A DNA stretch of 64,000 nt from Brachypterus glaber. Lineage: Eukaryota > Arthropoda > Insecta > Coleoptera > Kateretidae. Where the stretch lies: assembly GCA_958510825.1 (NCBI GenBank), contig OY294047.1, positions 48,405,365 to 48,469,364 of the forward strand, written 5' to 3'. Under the pieces are notes generated by a model. It was not told the DNA's origin, made no database searches, and worked only from the letters and a program-made list of their open reading frames with translations. This document shows positions 57,119 through 64,000 of the stretch, in pieces. Every line of letters starts with the position of its first letter. Position 1 is the stretch's first letter. Both the position numbers and the translations under genes were made by a program.

Positions 57119-57154
57119 GTAATGAATCTGATTTTTTCTAAACACGATAGGAAA
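57119..57154 (+). other. Candidate 36-nt microexon or ratchet site
   Basis: CTAATATATTGTTTATTTTG-type branch/pyrimidine sequence leads to TTGCAG at 57118, then 36 bases, then GTAAGT at 57155. The 36 bases are open in one frame only, reading VMNLIFSKHDRK, and the length is a multiple of three. The exon's own first bases are GTAATG, so it could equally be a recursive splice site with a downstream donor. Not supported by any other evidence. Confidence 0.3.
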
Positions 57155-57159
57155 GTAAG

Positions 57160-57586
57160 TATTTTTTTATAAATAAGTCACGGACTATGGGAAACTCTGC
57201 ATAGCATCTGGCATCTTTATACATAGTTTGACGCGCGGATCTGTGGCTGCGGGAAAAATGTTAGGAACGTGTGTGTAAGTGAAAGGCCCGTTGTCGGCAC
57301 GCACGCCTTATAACGCTTTTGGCGGAAAGAAGAGAGCGCGAATGATTCCTCCCCCTTTCATCGGAGACGTTGTTTCATGAGGAGAACTATACCATGTATG
57401 TTATTCTCTCTGTGAAGTTCCATTTTCCAAATTGATAGTTTACGCCATAAACAGGCTCTAAAATGAAAATTTAGGCGAAAACACATTGATGACTAATTAT
57501 TGGAAGTATTGGATGTATCCTTGAATGTAAATATTGCTATAGCGCCAGTTTTCTGAAACTTCGGCAGTTCGTTTTCTCAATCATCC
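57160..57586. other. Unique-looking DNA with a GC-richer block
   Basis: About 57230-57370 is GC-richer (GACGCGCGGATCTGTGGCTG, CCCGTTGTCGGCACGCACGC) with no open frame; a possible non-coding conserved element. Confidence 0.35.
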
Positions 57587-57594
57587 TTTATATT

Positions 57595-58122
57595 CAGGGT
57601 CGTAGCTATGGGGGGGGAGCGTCCCCACCCCCACCCATCTTGTATTTCATTAATCCAAAACAAAAGTTTTATATTTTATGGATTCAAAATACAAAAGTTG
57701 TATTTTTCATGAAAAGTTGACCGTCAGGGAGACATAGCCTTTCTTTTTGAGTCTTTTTTTCTGGGTGACGAAGCTTTTTTCTTTGTGGTAGGTGCGCCAA
57801 GTTTTGGTGGAAACCGTCAGGGACAAAGCTAGCTTTTTTTTTGGAGGGTACTTTTTCTCTTTTAGTTGGTAGGGGCGCCTTCAGGGACAAATCTTTTTTT
57901 TATGGAGGGTGTTTTTTTCTTTTGGTAGAGCGCCAAGTTTTGGAAGAAACCGTCAGGGATAAAGCTTTTTCTTTTCAGGGTGATTTTTTTTCTTTTGATA
58001 GGGACGCCAAGTTTAGAACCCGTTAGGGAGTAAAAAAGATATTTGTATTTGTAGGCTAAAATAAGTTGTATATTTTGACCTTCTCCCCCCCCCCCCACAA
58101 CATCTTCTTCGCTACGGCCCTG
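57595..58122. mobile_element. hAT-like MITE with internal minisatellite and 8-bp target duplication
   Basis: The left end CAGGGTCGTAGCTATGGGGG and the right end CGCTACGGCCCTG are short TIRs. TTTATATT (57587-57594) and TGTATATT (58123-58130) flank it, an 8-bp target duplication with one mismatch, as expected for hAT. The inside holds about four imperfect copies of a unit containing CCGTCAGGGA, AAAGCTTTTT, a GGAGGGT-T-rich stretch and GCGCCAAGTTTTGGA. Frames over this region (57684-58098) come from the minisatellite. Confidence 0.82.
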
Positions 58123-58204
58123 TGTATATTAATTGATCCGGCGCGTTGTAGCGACTCGCTATAATTAATAGCATGTACCGAGTTTCCGTTTAATGGCGTT
58201 TGAT

Positions 58205-59095
58205 TGATACATAATGAAACCTCGAAACTAAAACTGGATTGCAATTTGATTACGGTGCAGTGATTTCATCGACCTTACCCGAGCGGACGAGTCGACAGAT
58301 ACTAATTCGTTATAGCGTGTATTGAGATTTATAATCATATACATAGTAGATTTATTATATAAATACTAAGGTGATACTACCAATAATAACTTTTCGCAAC
58401 TGAATTTAGGTTTTAATCTAGTATCTTTGCTTAGCTAGTATACATATTATGTAGGTATTAAGGTATTTATAAAAAAATGCATTTTTATTAACAGGATCTA
58501 TAGATAGAACAAATCTATAGATGTCTTTTTTGAGAGGCCTTTTGACAAGATAAAAAAAGTGATTTATTAATTGATACATAATAAAACCTCGAAACTAAAA
58601 CCGGATTGCAATTTGATTACGGTGCAGTGATTTCATCGACCTCACCCGAGCGGACGAGTCGACAGTTACTAATCCGTTAGAGCGTGTTTTGAGATTGATA
58701 TTATTATTGTTTTTGTCCATGTGTTCCCTTATTATTTCTTTATGTATCATATACATAATATATTTATTATACATATAAATACTAGTATGATACTACCAAT
58801 AATAACTTTTTGCAACTGAATTTGACCAAGGGTTTTAGTCTAGTATGGTTTGCTTAGCTAGATACGTATGGTATTTTTGAAAAAAAAATGCAGTTTTATT
58901 AACAGGATCTATAGATGGTATTTTTGAAATGCCTTTTGACAAGATAAAGAAAATGGTATTTAATAATTGATAGACAATAAAACCTCGAAACTAAAACTGG
59001 ATTGCAATTTGATTACGGTGCATTGCTGTTATCGACCTCACCCGAGGGGCTAGTCGACAGATACTAATCCATTAGAGCGTATATTAGATTAAATA
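58205..59095 (+). repeat. Three tandem units with a strongly conserved core box
   Basis: Units start at 58205, 58572 and 58969. Each begins with a ~115-bp core (AAACCTCGAAACTAAAAC, TTGCAATTTGATTACGGTGC, TCACCCGAG, GTCGACAG). Between copies 1 and 2 I count about 7 differences in 125 bp of core, while the rest of the unit has many more substitutions and indels. Upstream sequence 58131-58204 looks unique. Not coding. The unequal conservation hints at a functional core, e.g. a protein-binding region. Confidence 0.85.
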
Positions 59096-59170
59096 TGTAT
59101 AGTTTAAGGGATAACGAGATATTGTTATTGTACATGTATATTACTAATTAATTAGTTATGTATGTGTCAT

Positions 59171-60113
59171 TTGGGTGGACCTTATTTTTTTTATTATTTT
59201 AAAATTTTCATTCTAGAACATCCTGAAAATATGAGGGTGATCAAACTTCTCTAAGGGTCCCAGTTGGACCCCTAAAATCGTGAAATTACGCAAAAATCGT
59301 AAAAAATCTTTGAAAATGGACTGTACTTTTTGTATCAGTGGAAAAATTAAAAGCCTTCCTTTTAAGTGTCCAAATTATGTACCAAATTTTAAAATAATCA
59401 ATCAGGTGCCGAAAATCCGCCAAAAGTTGTCTCTAAATCACTAAATTTGACGAATGTGAGAAACGCTAAAAAAGCATTTAAAAAATATGTCAATCTGGAC
59501 TTAACTTAATTTTATTTAATGCACATTAATAATATAAAATAATTTGACAAAAACAAAACGAGCTTAGCGCCAAATAAGAGGCCTTTTTAGGTGCTCTTAT
59601 TTGGCGCTTAGCTCATTTTGTTTTTGTAAAATTATTTTATATTATTAATATAATATATAATAATATAATTTTCTCTTCTGTCCGATATGCCACTAATATT
59701 TTCTTTCATTATTAATATACATTAAATAAAATAAAGTCCAGATTTCCATGTTTTTTAAATGCCTTTTCAGCTGAGAAACGCATTTTTGGTGGAAATTTGT
59801 CAAATTTAGTGTTTTTGGGGCAACTTCGCCGGATTTTCGGCAACTGATAGAATCTTTTCATAATTTTGAAACTTGGCATATAATTTTGTACACTCAAAAG
59901 GAAGAAATTAAGATTTTAAGGCTTTTTAATTTTCCACTGATACAAAAAGTACATCTTATTTTCAAAGATTTTTCACGATTTTTGCGTCATTTCACCATTT
60001 TAGGGGTCAAGTTGGGACCCTTAGAGAAGTTTGATCACCCTCATATTTTCAGGATGTTCCAGATACACCAGAATAAAAATTTTAAAACAATAGAAAAAAT
60101 AAGGCCCACCCTA
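59171..60113. mobile_element. Foldback element with 9-bp target duplication (MULE-like?)
   Basis: TTGGGTGGACCTTATTTTTT at 59171 is mirrored by AAAAAATAAGGCCCACCCTA ending at 60113. ATGTGTCAT (59162-59170) and ATGTGTCGT (60114-60122) flank it, a 9-bp target duplication with one mismatch. The arms, over 300 bp, are inverted copies throughout; the centre has a strong hairpin (GAGCTTAGCGCCAAATAAGA mirrored, ~59557-59615). Long TIRs plus a 9-bp target duplication fit Mutator-like elements. No transposase. Frames at 59712-60167 are arm sequence. Confidence 0.82.
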
Positions 60114-60122
60114 ATGTGTCGT

Positions 60123-60744
60123 ATACATAATAGATTTAATTATGCTTCTTGTTCAAATTGTACTTAATTATTTTAAACATTTTATTATTTTACAGCATTG
60201 TCTAAAATAAATTATGTTCGAAAAAGTCTTGCTAAACATCATCAATCAAGGAAAGATCTATAGCTAATGGATAACTTAATCCTTATCCTGTTAATTCCCC
60301 TTTACTTAAAGAATTGTTTTCGTTGGCGGTGATTTCGGGATTTATGAGGTCTTATTCGTTCCTTTATTACTTACAAGCTTCCTAAATTTTTACTTGAAGG
60401 TAAAATGGGTGGGTAATAAGTAAAATTAATTAGTAGTACAAAAACAATTACTGTATTTAGGGGTATTTTATTCATATACTTAACTATTTATTTGTAGATT
60501 GGTTAAAAAATCCGACAAAAAGAATGAAAAAAAAACATAGACTTTAAAATTTTCTCTCTAGAATTATTAAAACTTATTTTTTTGCTCCATTTACATTATT
60601 TTTTAAGTTAAAGTAGGTAAAACAAAATTCCAAATTGAAATTTAATGAAATATTTAGGTCAAATCTTATAATTAAGTTACAAATATTTAGGTTATCTGCT
60701 TCAAGTACATTTCATGGATATTAAGATGTATGCTTATCGCATAA
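60123..60744. other. AT-rich spacer
   Basis: Nothing recognised. Confidence 0.45.
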
Positions 60745-60746
60745 TA

Positions 60747-61234
60747 CAGGGTGACTCAGAGTAAAATTTAGTTGTCAAAAGTTCCCCCTAAAAAAACTAT
60801 GAAACTTACAGATAGCGTACTAGTGTCAAAACGTAGTATTATTAGTAAATATGGAGATGTGGTCGGGAGAACACCACTCGTTTATGGTATTTCTGTAATC
60901 ATTTTTGATGTTCTCCAGTGTTCTGGTGAAATTTTGCTGACCTGGTCGGTTTATCACAGAACCCGTTTCTCGAAATCATCTAACCCATAAGTTTGCGGAT
61001 GGTGCATTATTTACTCGGCGAGTAATTATTACAGAAACGTCGGCTAGCCAAAACGTAAGAATCGTTTGGTTAAACATAAAGCCTCTATCATAAACGCGTA
61101 TTGTTCTCCCGGCCACATTTCCATGTTTACTAATAATCCGCATGTATTAGCTACGTTTTGACATTAGTACGCCATCTGTAATAGTTTTTATAGGGGGAAC
61201 GTTTGAAAACTAAATTTTACTCTGAGTCACCCTG
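60747..61234. mobile_element. TIR element with CAGGGTGACTCAGAG ends, TA target
   Basis: CAGGGTGACTCAGAGTAAAA at 60747 and TTTTACTCTGAGTCACCCTG ending at 61234 are flanked by TA. Arms extend ~150 bp: AAAGTTCCCCCTA, ACAGATAGCGTACTAGTGTC, AAACGTAG, AGTAAATATGGAGATGTGG and CGGGAGAACA are mirrored in order. The frame at 60772-60990 is arm plus centre. Non-autonomous. Confidence 0.88.
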
Positions 61235-61236
61235 TA

Positions 61237-61623
61237 TATTGTAGACTTTGTTTTAAAGTTGAAGCGACTAGCTTCTTGTATAGACAGTGTTGAAGTCTCA
61301 CTCACTAACTTATCTTTACTTTATTTTTTTCTTTTTCGCTATTCATTCATCCTCATCTTTTTTGTAATCACTTTTATTTTTCATCTTCCGACACCAATTA
61401 ATTTCCAGTTAAAATGAAAAAAGTAAAACGTTTACATGTTTTATAAGGTAAACATATCGTATGATTCGAAGCGGCAATTAAAACTGATTTATCCTTGAAT
61501 ACACGAGAATATGCATTTATTAAATTAAACCAAGCCGTGAAGATATATAATGCACGCATTCTAGGGTATACTCCTACGGTCAGTCTTTAAGTCTGTAGTA
61601 GGGGGAGATACCCATGAATGGCA
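61237..61623. other. AT-rich spacer
   Basis: Nothing recognised. Confidence 0.4.
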
Positions 61624-61856
61624 AAAAAGTGACATTTCCCCCTTATTTTGCACGTCCCTGGTAAAAATTACCAAATAACAATTACATAAAAGGATAGCCT
61701 TTATCAATTTTAAGGCATGTGCATGTACTGTAGTTCATGGGGTTCCAGAGATATTAAATAAAAACTACTTTTCAGATGTACCCTTAGGAGGGTCGTAGCT
61801 CCCTTAGGTCTCATTTCCGGACCTATAAGAACTTTTTTTCATATTTTTATACCGAA
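61624..61856 (+). mobile_element. Fragment of the 36471-39281 foldback family
   Basis: GCAAAAAAGTGACAT, GCACGTCCCTGG, TTAAGGCATGTGCA, GGGTTCCAGA, GTCGTAGCTCCCTTAG and GAACTTTTTTTCATATTTTT follow the order seen in the right arm at 38995-39235. Outer end and other arm are missing. Confidence 0.8.
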
Positions 61857-61883
61857 AAAATTGATTTTGGACAAAATATATCG

Positions 61884-61955
61884 TCCCCTATCTCACGTAA
61901 CGACATAACTGACAGTAACGTTACTGTGACTGTGACGTCGTTACGTGAGAGGGGA
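61884..61955. repeat. Hairpin, 35-bp arms
   Basis: TCCCCTATCTCACGTAACG and CAGTAAC are mirrored by GTTACTG and CGTTACGTGAGAGGGGA with no loop to speak of and a few mismatches. ACGTAACG recalls the ends of 20242-21116, but the sequence is otherwise different. Confidence 0.8.
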
Positions 61956-62261
61956 TGTGGACTTATAATACTACTCTTCTGTGAATCTGCTTTTATTAAA
62001 TAGATATGGTAGTGATTTCTCATTCATAATTATTATAATTTATTGCAAATATTTAAAATTAATTAATTTTCTGTATCGGTTTATCTTACCTATCTTGTGT
62101 TAACAATAAGGCTGTATGAAAAATATAATAAATGCCGCGAAGATATAGTCCTTAATTTTTAATAGTTTACCCTTCTTCCAGAAATAGTTTTCCTCTAACC
62201 TTTAATGACGATCAAATAATACCTAAATATACCTAAAGATATACCTTTTAAGGAATATATT
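61956..62261. other. AT-rich spacer
   Basis: Nothing recognised. Confidence 0.4.
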
Positions 62262-63120
62262 ATGGGATCGTATCGAGTGCTTTTTCTAAATCAATGAAAG
62301 TAGTGTAAAACTGATAAATCTTCTGTTTAAGATATACGTATATGTTTCTCTCTCTTCTCTTGGTAGGATCACATAATATGTGAACTTCACATTGTGAAAG
62401 GTGTCTGTATTTTGTCTTACGTATATTGTATAATTATAACTAAAAACGAATGCAAGTTTTATGTTAAGAACCGGTAGATATGCGATAAAACTTGAACGAA
62501 CGTATTTTATGTTGATATTAAAATAGTATTTTCTAATGGGTGTAATTTAATTTTCTCATAAACCTCAATGTTTCCATAAATTTTGCAATCTACATGAACA
62601 CAAATACTGTCTGCCCTGTTCAAGTTATATACCGCATTTAGTTTCATACCTTTTCTTTATTTTTTATGGGACAATTAAAAAACTGTAAGAATTGTTTTTA
62701 ATACGTATATTCTATCGAACGCTTTTTCTAAATCAACGAGGCTATAGTTTTATATTTTTACGTAGACTATGTAAAACCGAATCGAATGCTTTTAATAATT
62801 TTCTTAATTTTCAAAGGTTTTTATCGCATCGTTTCGAACGCATTTTCTAAATCAAAGAAACTATAGTTTAGAAATAACTTTAGTAATAATTAAAACCGAT
62901 CAATTGGACCGTATATTTTTTCATTAGATCATTACGAATGCCTCTTCTAAATCAACAAAACCATAGTTTAATAATGACCTTATGTAGGTTATGTCAAACT
63001 CATAAATTAGATACTATTGAACGCTTCTTCTAACTCTTCAACAACTGTCAAAATATATTCTGTTGGATCGTATCAAACGCTTTTTATAAATTAAAGAAAC
63101 TTTAGTTTTATAATGACTAC
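62262..63120 (-). pseudogene. Array of at least six RT motif A fragments (minus strand)
   Basis: On the minus strand six separate strings read YTTFIDLEKALDTIP (near 62310), YSLVDLEKAFDRI (62740), YSFFDLENAFETM (62855), YGFVDLEEAFVMI (62960), VVEELEEAFNSI (63020) and NL*KAFDTI (63085). FVDLEKAFDRV is RT motif A with its catalytic Asp, as found in RTE-like non-LTR elements. The last five units are spaced ~65-115 bp; the first lies ~430 bp away. Neighbouring RT motifs B and C are not recognisable, so the repeat unit is a short piece around motif A. All copies are decayed. Confidence 0.78.
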
Positions 63121-63694
63121 CTATGTTATCCTGCTAAGCAAAGATACAGTAAGTCAAGATCGGTCGAGATAGTAATACAGATAAATTACTGTGGTCGCTT
63201 ACGTAAAAATCGACTGTTACTTGACTTACTTCCTTTAGGATAGGATAGGTTTGTAAGCCTGATACATTTTCTGGTTAGGGTATACAGCGTAAATGTATCT
63301 CTGATGAGAAAATGTAAACATGCAAGGATAATTAAACGGCGTACTTATTGTTAAATGGGATGGAATCATGTTTTCAACGCGTCCTTGTACTAAAATTGTT
63401 ATACTCTTCTCAGTTATATTTTTGGAAGAGTATTACTATAATAATCTTCTAGCAATATAAATTTATTTAAACGATGGTTTTAAATTTCAAATTTCTCAAA
63501 AAATACACAAAAAGTTTTATATACAAACAATATACATGTATATAAGTATATAACTGTTTTCTTCTCAATTCTGAACTTCTTCAAAAGCATCCATTAGTAC
63601 GTCCTTGATCTCGAATTTTGTGGATATCATAGCTATAGATAGTAAAGTAAGCGGAACTTCAAAAAAATATTCTTCCACTTAAAAAAAAATAGAT
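63121..63694. other. AT-rich spacer
   Basis: No gene or repeat ends recognised. Confidence 0.4.
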
Positions 63695-63976
63695 TTTACA
63701 AATGATGCAATCTGATCTAGCTCGCATACTTAATTGGTGTCAAAATAATTTTCTTGATTTGAATATAAATAAATGCAAAGTTATATTATTTACAAACTAA
63801 ACATTCAAAATTATGATTATTTTATTTCTAACGATAAACTGGAAAGGGTCTTTTCTATTAAAGTAATTTTATTAAGTCCAGTCTCAAGATTGTCTGGAAA
63901 TATAAATGAATGTAATATTGATATTTTTAACGCTAGTTTATATAGCTTTAAAAAATATCTTAAAAATTCTTTTTAG
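63695..63976 (+). pseudogene. Decayed non-LTR reverse transcriptase fragment
   Basis: The plus strand reads MQSDLARILNWCQNNFLDLN, INKCKVILFTN, stop; in the next frame KLNIQNYDYFISNDKLERVF, SIK. These belong to the RT region after motif C (DL..I..WC..N.L.LN..KC). Then a jump: LSPVSRLSGNINECNIDIF and SLYSFKKYLKNSF, the C-terminal end, stop at 63974-63976. So there is one frameshift and a large internal deletion after SIK. The protein style resembles 5299-5855 and could be the same family. Confidence 0.78.
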
Positions 63977-64000
63977 CTAATTTATTTTATTTCCATTTAA

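Noticed and set aside
58205..59095. CRISPR-like or hammerhead ribozyme satellite array
   Set aside because: Only three long units with unequal spacing, and no CUGAUGA/GAAAC core could be placed on either strand.
60772..60990. 72-residue frame MSKVPPKKTMKLT
   Set aside because: It begins inside the left arm of a TIR element, and its codons have no family match that I recognise.

Overview
The window reads as AT-rich intergenic or intronic DNA from an animal nuclear genome, most likely an insect. The order is inferred only from repeat style, and a beetle is a guess. No complete, intact host protein gene is visible. There is no rRNA, no full tRNA, no CRISPR array and no operon-like layout. What fills the window is layers of transposable elements in different stages of decay, separated by AT-rich sequence in which I recognise nothing.

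Layout: 1-3435 is a direct tandem duplication carrying the 3' half of a CR1/Jockey-like non-LTR retrotransposon. 5297-5993 is a frameshifted reverse transcriptase (RT) tail. 6512-17142 holds several terminal-inverted-repeat (TIR) elements, two of them nested, and a retroelement (15571-16515, minus strand) split by a second retroelement inserted with a 10-bp target duplication. 18306-21116 is a cluster of foldback elements. 24412-27802 has hairpins, a candidate recursive splice site and a strange ATGATTATGCAT-rich element. 28792-31727 and 35028-36000 carry RT remnants, several tandemly duplicated. 36471-45651 is a run of TIR elements. 48288-52472 is a 4.2-kb element with 0.5-kb inverted arms, flanked by TTAA, with a small coding-like remnant inside. 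54254-61955 has microsatellites, hairpins, a hAT-like MITE with an internal minisatellite, a triplicated conserved box, a 943-bp foldback element with a 9-bp target duplication, and further elements. 62262-63120 is an array of at least six copies of the RT active-site motif A. The window ends in another decayed RT.

The few hints of host function are splice-like. At 26634/26635 a branch-point-like sequence, a pyrimidine tract and CAG|GTAAG are fused into one site, the signature of a recursive splice (ratchet) site. At 57119-57154 there is a candidate 36-nt microexon or second ratchet site. Together with the lack of exons, this suggests the window may lie inside one very long plus-strand intron. 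This is inference and needs RNA data. All transposon class names rest on termini, target duplications and RT motifs read by eye; no database search was possible.
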